Shown piece by piece: positions 36,687 to 44,642 of a stretch of DNA of 64,000 bases. How positions within the stretch are numbered: the stretch's first letter is position 1; each line of letters starts with the position of its first letter. Position numbers and translations under genes: made by a program. The stretch comes from Haloarcula litorea (lineage in GTDB: Archaea > Halobacteriota > Halobacteria > Halobacteriales > Haloarculaceae): NCBI RefSeq assembly GCF_029338195.1, contig NZ_CP119779.1, positions 2,294,001 through 2,358,000 of the forward strand. The letters are read 5' to 3'. A model generated the notes under the pieces. The model saw only the letters and a list, made by a program, of their open reading frames with translations, was not told where the DNA came from and searched no databases.

Positions 36687-37526
36687 ATGCTCGGACAAGA
36701 CTTAGAGGAGAACATCGGTCACCTCTGGACGGCCTACGAGGACGGCGCGACGATCGAGGAGATCGAGCCGCCGCAACTGGACACGCTCGACGAGTTCCTG
36801 ACGGCGCTGGAGAACGGCGACGTGCGCGCCGCCGAGCAGGTCGACGGCGAGTGGGTCGTCAACGAGTGGGTCAAGCGGGGCATCCTGCTGAACTTCGCGT
36901 TCCGGGAGACATACGAGCGCGAGTACGGCGACGTGGCCTACCACGACGTGCTGCCGCTGCGTGACACGCAGGACCTCGGCGAGCGCGGCACCCGCAACAC
37001 CCCCGACGGCACGACGATCCGCCGCGGGGCGTACCTCGGCGAGGACTGCATCATGATGTCGCCCTCGTTCGTCAACATCGGAGCCCACGTCGGCGACGGG
37101 ACGCTGGTCGACTCCTGTGACGTGGTCGGCTCCTGCGCCCAGATCGGCGAGAACGTCAAGATCGGCGCGAACACGCTCATCGGCGGCGTCCTCGAACCGG
37201 TCGAGAGCAACCCCGTCATCGTCGAGGACGACGTCTCGCTGGGCGCGGGCTGTCGGGTCACCAGCGGCTTCGTCGTCGGCGAGGGCTCGGTCGTCGGCGA
37301 GAACACGCTGCTGACGCCGCGGATCCCGGTCTACGACCTCGTCGAGGAGGAGGTCATCTACGGCGAACTGCCGCCCGAGCGCCGGGCGTTCCAGCGGTTC
37401 GTCGACTCGTCGGTGGGCGAACACGACCTGTTCGACGGCGGCGCGTACAAGCCCGCCGTGGTCGCCACCGACGTCGAGGAGGAGACGCTGGAGGCGACGG
37501 AGCGGGAGGACGCGCTTCGGGACTAG
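36687..37526 (+). CDS. dapD: Tetrahydrodipicolinate N-succinyltransferase
   Basis: A 279-residue acyltransferase of the left-handed beta-helix type that transfers a succinyl group from succinyl-CoA to tetrahydrodipicolinate. Hexapeptide repeats run through residues 110-220 (IRRGAYLGEDCIMMSPSFVN, VGDGTLVDSCDVVGSCAQIGENV). Its presence shows this organism uses the succinylase variant of the DAP pathway. A TATA-like TTGATTTAGTT lies about 35 bases upstream, so it may have its own promoter. A hairpin and repeat element begins just after its stop. Confidence 0.96.
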   Translation: MLGQDLEENIGHLWTAYEDGATIEEIEPPQLDTLDEFLTALENGDVRAAEQVDGEWVVNEWVKRGILLNFAFRETYEREYGDVAYHDVLPLRDTQDLGERGTRNTPDGTTIRRGAYLGEDCIMMSPSFVNIGAHVGDGTLVDSCDVVGSCAQIGENVKIGANTLIGGVLEPVESNPVIVEDDVSLGAGCRVTSGFVVGEGSVVGENTLLTPRIPVYDLVEEEVIYGELPPERRAFQRFVDSSVGEHDLFDGGAYKPAVVATDVEEETLEATEREDALRD

Positions 37527-37555
37527 CGAGAGTCCGAGCGGAGCGAGGACTCTCG
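37527..37555. repeat. Hairpin after dapD
   Basis: Perfect 9-base arms CGAGAGTCC and GGACTCTCG enclose an 11-base loop, starting at the dapD stop. It could end transcription or stabilise the dapD mRNA end. It overlaps the first copy of a 38-bp direct repeat. Confidence 0.55.
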
Positions 37556-37635
37556 AAACGCGAACGGCGAGCGACAGCGAACCGTGAGCAGCGTGGTTCC
37601 GAGCGGAGCGAGGACTCTCGAAACGCGAACGGCGA
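37533..37635. repeat. 38-bp direct repeat, two copies, in the dapD-lysA gap
   Basis: The block TCCGAGCGGAGCGAGGACTC... occurs identically at 37533-37570 and 37598-37635, with a 65-bp period. The sequence is rich in GAGCGGAGCGAGG-type motifs known as haloarchaeal intergenic repeats. The two copies lie in the only long gap of the dap cluster. Confidence 0.85.
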
Positions 37636-37683
37636 CCGCGCGAAGCGCAACCCTTGTTAGCGGGCGACGCCGTCGTTCGTGGT

Positions 37684-38919
37684 ATGAGCCACGACTCGCC
37701 CCCGGTCCGCCGCCTCGCGGACTGGGACCACGACCGACTGGGTCGGCTGGCGGCCGACCACGGGACGCCGCTGTACGTGCTGGACCTCGACCGCGTCGCC
37801 GCGAACTACGAGCGGTTCGCGGCGGCCTTCCCCGACGCCCACGTGATGTACGCGGCGAAGGCCCACACCGGCGGGGCCGTCCTCTCGAAGCTGCTGGCGA
37901 CCGGCGCGGACATCGAGTGTGCCGCGTGGGGCGAACTCCACCGGGCCATCGAGGCCGGCGCGGACCCGAACACGCTCCAGTACACCGCGGTCAATCCGCC
38001 GGACCGGGACCTCGACTACGCCGTCGACCTCGCGGCGGACAATCCGGGCCTGACCGTCACCGGCGGGGCGCGGGACACCTTCGACCGGCTGGCGGCACGG
38101 GGCTACGACGGCCGCGTCGCCGTCCGCGTCAACCCCGGCATCGGGACGGGCCACCACGAGAAGGTGGCGACGGGCAAGGACGCGAAATTCGGCATCCCGT
38201 ACGACGAGGTGGCCGACCTGGCCGCGGACCTGGCCGATCGCTTCGACCTCGTGGGCCTGCACGCCCACGCCGGCAGCGGCGTCCTCCACGACGACCTCGA
38301 CGACCACTGCCGGGCCATCGGGAAGGTCGCGGACCTCGGCCGGCGGGTCGAGCGCGAGATCACCGACCTGGAGTTCGTCGACTTCGGCGGCGGGTTCGGC
38401 GTCCCCTACCGCGAGGACGAGGAGCCACTCGATATGGGGGTCGTCGGCGAGAGGGTCCGCGAGGCCGTCGGGGAGCTGGACGCCCAGATCAAGCTCGAAC
38501 CCGGGCGCTACGTCGTCGCCGACGCCGAGCTGATCCTGACCGAGGTGAACACGGTCAAGGAGACGCCCGCCGCCACCGTCGTCGGCGTCGACGCCTCGCT
38601 GGCGACGCTGATCCGGCCGGCGATGTTCGGCTCCTACCACCCCATCCGGAACGTCTCCGCGCCCGACCGCGACCCGGAACCCGTCTCGGTCGGCGGCCCC
38701 TGCTGTACGAGCGCGGACGTGTTCTGTACCGACCGGCCGATCGCGGAGCCACGGCGCGAGGACCTGCTGGCCGTCGGCAACGCCGGCGCGTACGGCTACG
38801 AACTCGCGAACCAGTTTCACTCCCAGCCACGGCCCGCCGAGGTGGCCGTCGAGGACGGCGCGGCACGGGTCGTCCGGGAACGCGAGACCATCGACGACGT
38901 GACCCGCGTGGAGCGATGA
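37684..38919 (+). CDS. lysA: Diaminopimelate decarboxylase
   Basis: A 411-residue PLP enzyme of the alanine-racemase-fold/ODC group that makes lysine from meso-diaminopimelate. The PLP lysine is in MYAAKAHTGG (near residue 58), and the other signatures are DFGGGFGVPY near 235, LEPGRYVVADA near 270 and the subunit-completing cysteine motif GPCCTSADVF near 340. The start is ATG 37684. It overlaps dapE by 4 bases. Confidence 0.95.
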   Translation: MSHDSPPVRRLADWDHDRLGRLAADHGTPLYVLDLDRVAANYERFAAAFPDAHVMYAAKAHTGGAVLSKLLATGADIECAAWGELHRAIEAGADPNTLQYTAVNPPDRDLDYAVDLAADNPGLTVTGGARDTFDRLAARGYDGRVAVRVNPGIGTGHHEKVATGKDAKFGIPYDEVADLAADLADRFDLVGLHAHAGSGVLHDDLDDHCRAIGKVADLGRRVEREITDLEFVDFGGGFGVPYREDEEPLDMGVVGERVREAVGELDAQIKLEPGRYVVADAELILTEVNTVKETPAATVVGVDASLATLIRPAMFGSYHPIRNVSAPDRDPEPVSVGGPCCTSADVFCTDRPIAEPRREDLLAVGNAGAYGYELANQFHSQPRPAEVAVEDGAARVVRERETIDDVTRVER

Positions 38920-40160
38920 ACGGGGCATACGACATCGACGCGTTCCACCGCGCGGCCGTCGAGACGCCCTCCCACGAGTCGGTCGAGGAGATGCGGTCCC
39001 TGCTGGTCGAGACGCTCGACGACGAGGGGTTCGACCCGACCGTCGACGACCGCGGGAGCGTCCTCGCCACCGCCGGCGCGGGGGACCACGAGGCCGCGGC
39101 CGACGCCGACACGCACCTCCTGCTCAACACGCACATCGACACCGTCCCGCCGCACGTCCCCTACGAGCGGCGGGCGGAGCCGCCCGGCGACGGCGGCGAC
39201 GCGCGTCCCGGCTCGGAACAGTCGAGCGGCCGGCGTCCGCGAGACGGCGCTGAGGGGGAAGGAGACGTGGTCTGCGGTCGCGGGGCCTGCGACGCGAAGG
39301 GGCCGCTCGCCGCGCTGCTGGACGCCTTCCTCACCGTCGATCCCCGCGACGGCGCGGTGACGCTCGCGGTCTCGACGGACGAGGAGACGACCCAGACCGG
39401 CGGCGCACACCTCGCCGAGACGATCGACGCGGACGCCGCGATCGTCGGCGAGCCGACGGGGCTGGACGTCTGTACGGCCGCCAAGGGGCAGTTCGAGGGG
39501 ACGGTGACGATCCGCGGCGAGAGCGCCCACGCCGCCGACCCCGAGAGCGGCCTGAACGCGATCCGGGCGGCGGCCCCCATCCTGCAGGCGATGGAGACGT
39601 TCGACGAGGGCGAGACCCGGGGGGCCTCGGAGTCCGCCAGCGGTGACCGGACGGAACCGCGAGCGCGCGGACCGGGCGAACACGACCGGCTCGGCCGGCC
39701 CGTCCTCACCGCGTCGATGATCGAGGGCGGCGAGGCGACGAACCAGGTGCCGGCGGAGTGTACCATCACGTTCGATCGGCGGTCGGTGCCGCCGGAGACC
39801 AGCGCCACGTTCTGTACGGAACTGGAGGCCCACCTCGCCCAGTGGCTCCCGACCGGGATGGACCTCGAGGTGAGCCTCCTCCGGCCCGACACGCCGTTCC
39901 CGGAGGCGTTCGCGACCGACCCCGACGCGACCCTCGTGCGGACCTTGCAGGAGGCAAGCGGCGGGGCCACGCGGCCGTTCGGTGCGGCCACCGAGGCGTC
40001 GTACTTCGCGGAACACTGCCCGACGGTCGTCTTCGGCCCCGGCGACCTGACCGACGGGGTGGGCGCGGTGGCTCACTCCGACCGGGAGTACGTCCGCCTC
40101 TCCGAGGTCCGGACGGCCGCCCGCGCGGTCCGGGAGACGCTCGAGCGCCTACTCCAGTAG
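38916..40160 (+). CDS. dapE: Succinyl-diaminopimelate desuccinylase (M20)
   Basis: A 414-residue zinc aminoacylase of the M20 family, which removes succinate from N-succinyl-L,L-diaminopimelate. Metal ligands are visible: H73-x-D75 (NTHIDTVPP), D126 (RGACDAKGP), the EE pair E157-E158 (TDEETTQ), E179 (VGEPTG) and a C-terminal histidine (HSDREYV). Two unusual low-complexity insertions interrupt the fold at about residues 87-117 and 232-258 (see findings). It starts inside the lysA stop codon (ATGA). Its 3' end overlaps the convergent phosphoribosyltransferase gene by 12 bases. Confidence 0.93.
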   Translation: MNGAYDIDAFHRAAVETPSHESVEEMRSLLVETLDDEGFDPTVDDRGSVLATAGAGDHEAAADADTHLLLNTHIDTVPPHVPYERRAEPPGDGGDARPGSEQSSGRRPRDGAEGEGDVVCGRGACDAKGPLAALLDAFLTVDPRDGAVTLAVSTDEETTQTGGAHLAETIDADAAIVGEPTGLDVCTAAKGQFEGTVTIRGESAHAADPESGLNAIRAAAPILQAMETFDEGETRGASESASGDRTEPRARGPGEHDRLGRPVLTASMIEGGEATNQVPAECTITFDRRSVPPETSATFCTELEAHLAQWLPTGMDLEVSLLRPDTPFPEAFATDPDATLVRTLQEASGGATRPFGAATEASYFAEHCPTVVFGPGDLTDGVGAVAHSDREYVRLSEVRTAARAVRETLERLLQ

Positions 40161-40769
40161 CGCCATCGCGTCCTCGTCGCTGACCTGCCCGAACTCCCGG
40201 TAGTACCGGCCGACGGCACCGAACCCGGGCGGCTCCTCGAGGGCGACGACGCGGTCGGCCTGACTGGCGAGTTCGCGCGCCGACTGGGGGCTGGCGACGG
40301 GGACCGCGACGACGACACTCGCGGCCCCGGCGTCCCGGACACGCCGGACGCAGGCACGCATCGTCGCCCCGGTCGCGAGGCCGTCGTCGACGATCACCAC
40401 GCGCTCGCCCGCGAGGTCGAGCGCCGGCCTGTCGCCCCTGTACCGCCGGAACTTCTCGGCGGCCGCCTCGTGCTCGCGGGCCGTCTCCCGTTCGAGGTAC
40501 GCCTCGTCGAGGTCGAGCGAGGCGATGATCGCCTCGTTGCGCCACGTCGTCCCGTCGTCGGCGACGGCGGCGACGGCCAGTTCGGGGTTGTCCGGCGCGC
40601 CGACCTTCCGCGCGACGACCACGTCCAGCGGGACGCCGAGCGCGTCCGCGACCGGCCGCGCGACCGGGAGCCCGCCCCGGGGGATCGCCAGCACGACGTC
40701 CGCCTCGATGCCCCGCTCCCGGAGTCCGGCGGCGACTCGCTCCCCCGCTTCCGTGCGGTTCGTGAACAT
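40149..40769 (-). CDS. Phosphoribosyltransferase-family protein
   Basis: A 206-residue type I PRTase. The PRPP-binding loop is VVIVDDGLATGATM (near residue 125), and the N-terminal block VVLAIPRGGLPVARPVADALGVPLDVVVARKVG is typical of the hypothetical PRTases common in archaea. The C-terminal part ends in a short acidic segment. Reaction probably nucleobase salvage or regulation; substrate not determined. ATG 40769 is chosen over an upstream in-frame codon. Confidence 0.85.
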   Translation of the reverse strand: MFTNRTEAGERVAAGLRERGIEADVVLAIPRGGLPVARPVADALGVPLDVVVARKVGAPDNPELAVAAVADDGTTWRNEAIIASLDLDEAYLERETAREHEAAAEKFRRYRGDRPALDLAGERVVIVDDGLATGATMRACVRRVRDAGAASVVVAVPVASPQSARELASQADRVVALEEPPGFGAVGRYYREFGQVSDEDAMALLE

Positions 40770-40856
40770 ACCTCTCGCTACGGTCGCCGGTACCAAAGCC
40801 TCCCGCCCGGCCGAGGAGGCCCAACGACTAAGCGAGCGACGGGCGAACCCGCTCTT

Positions 40857-41036
40857 ATGGACTCCCTCCTCCTGTTCCCCGGTCTCCCGGGTGGCCCCGA
40901 ACTCCTGCTCGTCCTGATTATGATGGCGATGTTCGCGGTCGTCCCGCTGGCCCTCGTCGTGGCCGCCTACCTGTTCGGAAAGCGACGCGGACGGGACGAA
41001 GCCACCGACGGCACGGACCGCGAGCGTGTCGAGTAG
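40857..41036 (+). CDS. Small single-span membrane protein (TatA-like N-terminus)
   Basis: A 59-residue protein: N-terminal PGLPGGPELLLVLIMMAMF, a hydrophobic helix to about residue 40, then basic and acidic residues (FGKRRGRDE). The PGGPELL start resembles TatA-type proteins, but there is no amphipathic helix, so a role in Tat export is not claimed. Similar short proteins are found in other haloarchaea. Confidence 0.6.
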   Translation: MDSLLLFPGLPGGPELLLVLIMMAMFAVVPLALVVAAYLFGKRRGRDEATDGTDRERVE

Positions 41037-41114
41037 CGGACACTGCTCGGGCGGCTCAGGGACGCTGCGACCCGAACCGACTGGTTTAACCGTGACAACC
41101 TCCGAGACGGGTTC

Positions 41115-41288
41115 GTGTCACCAGAGCCAGCAGTTCCGACGGGTCCGGCGGAGCTGACCAGTCGGGCGTACCACCTCACCGTCGACGACGGCCGCGACTC
41201 GTTCTACGCGCTGAGTATCGAGGCTCCCGACGCCGACGGCGCGTGGCTCGCGTCGGACACGGTCCGCTCGCTCGAGAATATGCGGTAG
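41115..41288 (+). CDS. Small conserved haloarchaeal protein (DUF7331-like)
   Basis: A 57-residue soluble protein that starts with GTG 41115. The pattern LTVDDGRDSFYALSIEAPDADGAWLASDT ... ENMR matches a small haloarchaeal family I know as DUF7331 (unverified by search). It lies between two small membrane protein genes on the same strand. No function known. Its size keeps it below common gene-length thresholds. Confidence 0.6.
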   Translation: MSPEPAVPTGPAELTSRAYHLTVDDGRDSFYALSIEAPDADGAWLASDTVRSLENMR

Positions 41289-41327
41289 TCAGAAAGGCGT
41301 TTCAGCCGGGGTGCTGTAGCCGGGCGT

Positions 41328-41534
41328 ATGGTACTGTTGCAGGGCGTCCCGGTGGGGATGGCGGTCTTCGTCGTGCTGTTGCTCGTCGCGATGACGCTGC
41401 CGGTGGTCGTCGTCCTCGCCATCGCGCTGTGGGTCACCCGCGACCAGTGGGGCGACAGGAAAGACTACGCCGACGGCGCGGGACCGCCCGGTGACGAGGC
41501 CGACGACGCCGGTCCGGGCGACCGGAACGGCTGA
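41328..41534 (+). CDS. Small membrane protein
   Basis: A 68-residue protein with one long hydrophobic helix (GMAVFVVLLLVAMTLPVVVVLAIALWV) followed by an acidic, Gly-rich tail. ATG 41328. No family recognised. It and its two upstream small neighbours may form a transcription unit. It is convergent with the DUF5789-like gene. Confidence 0.6.
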   Translation: MVLLQGVPVGMAVFVVLLLVAMTLPVVVVLAIALWVTRDQWGDRKDYADGAGPPGDEADDAGPGDRNG

Positions 41535-41538
41535 GCCG

Positions 41539-41826
41539 TCACTCGGTCGGGACCGGCCCCGTGCCGACGACCTCGCGGACCGCGTCCTCGAACTCGTGGC
41601 GGTCGGCGAAGTACGGCTCGTCGACCTCGCCGAGCACGTCCGCGAGTTCTCTGGGGCCGTCGGGCGTGCGGACGACGGTGTCGCCCTCGCGGTCGACGAC
41701 CGTGCTGTGTTCGATCCCCCAGGTCAACCGCGCGCTGACGCGGGCCAGCGGCGCGCCCTCGACGTCCGGCCCATCGCCGAGTTCGACGGCCGGTTCCGCC
41801 TCTTCCTCGCTGTCGTCGTCGCTCAT
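41539..41826 (-). CDS. DUF5789-like small acidic protein
   Basis: A 95-residue acidic protein. The core (LARVSARLTWGIEHSTVVDREGDTVVRTPDGPRELADVLGEV) matches the haloarchaeal DUF5789 family in my recollection. The last residues are FEDAVREVVGTGPV. It is thought to be a soluble regulator or stress protein, but no function is established. Start ATG 41826. Confidence 0.7.
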   Translation of the reverse strand: MSDDDSEEEAEPAVELGDGPDVEGAPLARVSARLTWGIEHSTVVDREGDTVVRTPDGPRELADVLGEVDEPYFADRHEFEDAVREVVGTGPVPTE

Positions 41827-41951
41827 ACCTCTAGGCTCCCGGCCGGTCCGATTAGTGCTTTCGGAACGCGAGCGCCGCCGCCTCGCAGTCGCTCGCGCGT
41901 CGTGCGCGCGTCTGACGTGGTGTTTTGGTGATGGATACCGTCCAGACGCGT

Positions 41952-42998
41952 ATGACCAGCCTGACGGACGTCTACGAGGGGGAGGTGGGACGTGTCGCGT
42001 CGCGCCGCCAGCAGGTCGCCGGGACGGCGCTCGTCGGTGCCGGGCTCGGGGCGCTCGTCGCCGCCATCGCGCTGGCGACGACGGACGTGGGGGCGGTAGT
42101 CGGGCTCGGCGACTACGCAGCCCGGGAGGTAGCGGGGATCGTCGCCGGGGTCGGTCTCCCCGCCGTCGTGTTCGGGGTGTTCGCCGTCCTGCCGGCCAGT
42201 CGCCGGGTCCGTGCGACGGCCCTCGTCGGTGTGGCCCTCTCGCTGCTGGGGGTCGCGGCCTTCCGCAGCGTCTACCCGAACAGCTGGATGGCCAACGACC
42301 CGCTGCTGGCGCTGGGGGTCAGCGCCGTCTACCTCGCCGGGGTGTTGACGACGTTCTGGTGTCTGTTCGCCGCCCTGGCGACCTTCGAGACGCGCAAGGC
42401 ACCGGGCGGCACCGCGCGGATGCGCATCACCGAGGCCGGCACTATCGAACTCGTCGAGGAGGCCCGCCCGATCCCGGGGCTGGGCGGCGTCGGGCTGCTC
42501 GGGAGCGACCCCGACGGCGGCGTCGAGACCCAGACGAACCGCAGCGACGCCGGCCGGGGCACCGTCAGCGACGGCGGCGAGGGCGAGGTCCTCGGCGCAC
42601 CGTCCACCGGGTCGACCGATGGGGGGTCGGACGCAGCCGGTGGCGCGGGCGGGACCGACGCCGGCACTCGTGACGCCGGAGCGGGCGACCGCCAGGCCGT
42701 GGCCCGAGCGGACTCGTCCGGGTCGACGACACCGAGCGGTCCCTCGGAGCGTGAGGTCGACGCCGACGTCGCCACCGCCGGTCCGGAGGCGTCGAACGGG
42801 GGGACGACGACCCAACCGACCGGCCACGACCCGATCACGGAGACGGCCGCCCACCGCGGCGAGCCGGACAGCTACTGTGGCAACTGCCGGCACTTCCAGT
42901 ACGTGATGGCCGACGGCGACATCCAGCCCCACTGTACCTTCCACGGGGAGGCGCTCGACGATATGGAGGCCTGCTCGGCGTGGGTCGAGAACGACTGA
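41952..42998 (+). CDS. Membrane protein with long linker and C-terminal cysteine knuckle (DUF7139-like)
   Basis: A 348-residue protein. Residues 1-150 carry four hydrophobic segments (typical N-terminus MTSLTDVYEGEVGRVASRRQQ). About 140 residues of low-complexity Gly/Ala/Asp/Ser linker follow. The C-terminus (about 300-348) holds four cysteines and histidines in YCGNCRHFQYV ... HCTFHGEAL ... ACSAW, a zinc-ribbon-like unit. The ATG at 41952 gives the conserved N-terminus; ATG 41931 in frame is the alternative. It is divergent from the DUF5789-like gene and precedes TFS. Function unknown. Confidence 0.7.
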   Translation: MTSLTDVYEGEVGRVASRRQQVAGTALVGAGLGALVAAIALATTDVGAVVGLGDYAAREVAGIVAGVGLPAVVFGVFAVLPASRRVRATALVGVALSLLGVAAFRSVYPNSWMANDPLLALGVSAVYLAGVLTTFWCLFAALATFETRKAPGGTARMRITEAGTIELVEEARPIPGLGGVGLLGSDPDGGVETQTNRSDAGRGTVSDGGEGEVLGAPSTGSTDGGSDAAGGAGGTDAGTRDAGAGDRQAVARADSSGSTTPSGPSEREVDADVATAGPEASNGGTTTQPTGHDPITETAAHRGEPDSYCGNCRHFQYVMADGDIQPHCTFHGEALDDMEACSAWVEND

Positions 42999-43046
42999 CC
43001 CGAATCCGGGCGTTTAACACGGGCGGCACGCGTAGCCCTGGCTAAC

Positions 43047-43373
43047 ATGGAGTTCTGCGACGACTGCGGTTCGATGATGAAGACAGAGGGCGACAAGTGG
43101 GTCTGCGGGAGCTGCGGGAACGAGACGCTCCGCGACGAGGCCGCCGAGCAGGAGATGGCCGTCACCACGCAGGGCCAGGAGGAGTCCGAGGTGGTCGACA
43201 CCTCCGAGGTCGACGCCGGCGACATGGGGCCGACGACGAACGAGCGGTGCCCGGAGTGTGGCAACGACAGGGCCTTCTACGAGATGAAGCAGATCCGGGC
43301 GGCAGACGAGTCAGAGACCCGATTCTTCACCTGTACCGAGTGCGAGCACAAGTGGCGCGAGGACGACCACTGA
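43047..43373 (+). CDS. tfs: Transcription factor S (TFIIS-like)
   Basis: A 108-residue transcript-cleavage factor that helps paused RNA polymerase by stimulating RNA cleavage. The N-terminal zinc ribbon has cysteines in FCDDCG and VCGSCG. The C-terminal zinc ribbon has CPECG and CTECEHKW with the acidic hairpin ADESETRFF that enters the active site. Length and motifs match archaeal TFS. The next gene starts 4 bases later, so the two are in an operon. Confidence 0.95.
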   Translation: MEFCDDCGSMMKTEGDKWVCGSCGNETLRDEAAEQEMAVTTQGQEESEVVDTSEVDAGDMGPTTNERCPECGNDRAFYEMKQIRAADESETRFFTCTECEHKWREDDH

Positions 43374-43377
43374 GAGC

Positions 43378-43989
43378 GTGTCCGACGACGCCTCGTTCCC
43401 GGCGGTGCCGACCGACGCCCTCGACGAGGGCGGCTGGGCGCTGGCCGACGAGAGCGTCGAGACGGTGTTCAAGTTGCCGACGGCCAGCGTCGTCGGCGCG
43501 ACCCGGGTCTACGACGACGAGCGGACCCGGGAAGCGGCCCAACGGGCTGCCGGCGTCGACCAGCAGTGGCGCTTCTTCTTCGCGACCGCGCTGACGTTCA
43601 CCCCGCCGCTCGCGCCCGGGATCGGACCGGCGATGATCCTCTCGACCGTCCGCTCGGAGGCGGAGTCGACGTTCGCCGACGAACTCCGGGACCGTGGGTT
43701 CGAGCGCGTCGAGCGCGGCCGCCGGGAGCGCGTCCGCACGGACAGCGGCGACCGCGCCCGCCTGCGGACCTACTCCGGTGAACTCGCCCTCCCGGCGGCC
43801 GACGCGGCGCTCTCGATAACGGGGTGGGTCGGGGTCTGGCACGGCGACGGGTTCCGCATCGCCGCCGGCGCGTACCCGGACCGGCCGGTGGCGGACGTGC
43901 TGGCGCTCGACGACCCGCCGACCGAACTGCGGCGCGGGCCGCGGGACTACCGCGAGGAACTGCTGGCGCTCATCCGCGCCGTCGAGTGA
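43378..43989 (+). CDS. Conserved hypothetical protein downstream of TFS
   Basis: A 203-residue protein starting with GTG 43378, 4 bases after TFS. It has a central hydrophobic segment (RFFFATALTFTPPLAPGIGPAMILST, about residues 60-85) and a beta-rich C-terminal domain that includes the pattern SITGWVGVWHGDGFRIAAGAYP. The fold and role are unknown; it is likely co-transcribed with TFS. Its end overlaps by 20 bases the end of the convergent gene. Confidence 0.7.
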   Translation: MSDDASFPAVPTDALDEGGWALADESVETVFKLPTASVVGATRVYDDERTREAAQRAAGVDQQWRFFFATALTFTPPLAPGIGPAMILSTVRSEAESTFADELRDRGFERVERGRRERVRTDSGDRARLRTYSGELALPAADAALSITGWVGVWHGDGFRIAAGAYPDRPVADVLALDDPPTELRRGPRDYREELLALIRAVE

Positions 43990-44374
43990 GCGCCAGTAAC
44001 GCCCCCTCGGGGACGAGTTCGACGGGGCCGAGCCCCAGCAGCCGAGCGACCCTGCCCGGGGCGGCGTCTGCGCCGATCCGGCCGACCGGGACACCACGGA
44101 CCCGGACCTCGACGGTCAGGTCGACGGAGGCCAGCGCCGCCGCCGCGTCCGTCGGGTCCGCGGGGCTCGACCGCCGGAGCGTGAGCGCCGCCGGCAGCGA
44201 GGGGAGGTCGACGGCGACGAGGTCCCCGTACCCGACCACGCGTCCCTCCGCGCCGTCGACGGCGACGGTGAGGTCGGCGTCGACGCCCAGCGGCGGCCGG
44301 TCCTCCAGGGCGTCCAGCAGCTCGGCGAGCGTCGTCGCGGGCTCGCGCTCGTCGGCGGCCGTCCGCGTACTCAC
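43970..44374 (-). CDS. Hypothetical protein, operon partner of small acidic protein
   Basis: A 134-residue protein starting with GTG 44374. It is soluble, with a helical N-terminus (LAELLDALEDRPPLGVDADL) and a beta region (VAVDLPSLPAALTLRR). No domain recognised. It overlaps the upstream gene by the GTGA start/stop pattern, so both are translated together. Function unknown. Confidence 0.6.
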   Translation of the reverse strand: MSTRTAADEREPATTLAELLDALEDRPPLGVDADLTVAVDGAEGRVVGYGDLVAVDLPSLPAALTLRRSSPADPTDAAAALASVDLTVEVRVRGVPVGRIGADAAPGRVARLLGLGPVELVPEGALLALTRRRG

Positions 44375-44580
44375 TCTCGCTCGCGGGTCGTGATGGTGAG
44401 CGCGCCGTCGAGTCGCCAGTGGGCGTAGTCGGCGTCCTCGCCGGTCTTGCTCGGGACGTCGACCTCCATGTCCTCGAACTCGTACGTGATCTCGGCGTTG
44501 CGCCCGGTGAGTCGGTCGTACAGGCCGATCGCCAGCTCCGGCCACGTCGTGGTCTCGTCGGGTGTCTCTGCGTCGCTCAT
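44371..44580 (-). CDS. Small acidic conserved protein
   Basis: A 69-residue protein starting with ATG 44580. The core (WPELAIGLYDRLTGRNAEITYEFEDMEVDVPS ... HWRLDGALTITT) looks like a beta-rich domain. It is the first gene of a two-gene unit with the 134-residue protein. The lower end overlaps the next start. A proposed role in gas vesicle formation is not supported by anything seen here; function unknown. Confidence 0.6.
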   Translation of the reverse strand: MSDAETPDETTTWPELAIGLYDRLTGRNAEITYEFEDMEVDVPSKTGEDADYAHWRLDGALTITTRERE

Positions 44581-44642
44581 ACGAACCGGTATACGTGACG
44601 ACAGGTCTTGAAAGCACACCCAAACGGGCGGGACCGCTCCGC

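Noticed and set aside
37533-37635. The two 38-bp repeats considered as a CRISPR array
   Set aside because: Only two copies with a 27-base spacer and no cas genes; the motif looks like a haloarchaeal intergenic repeat.
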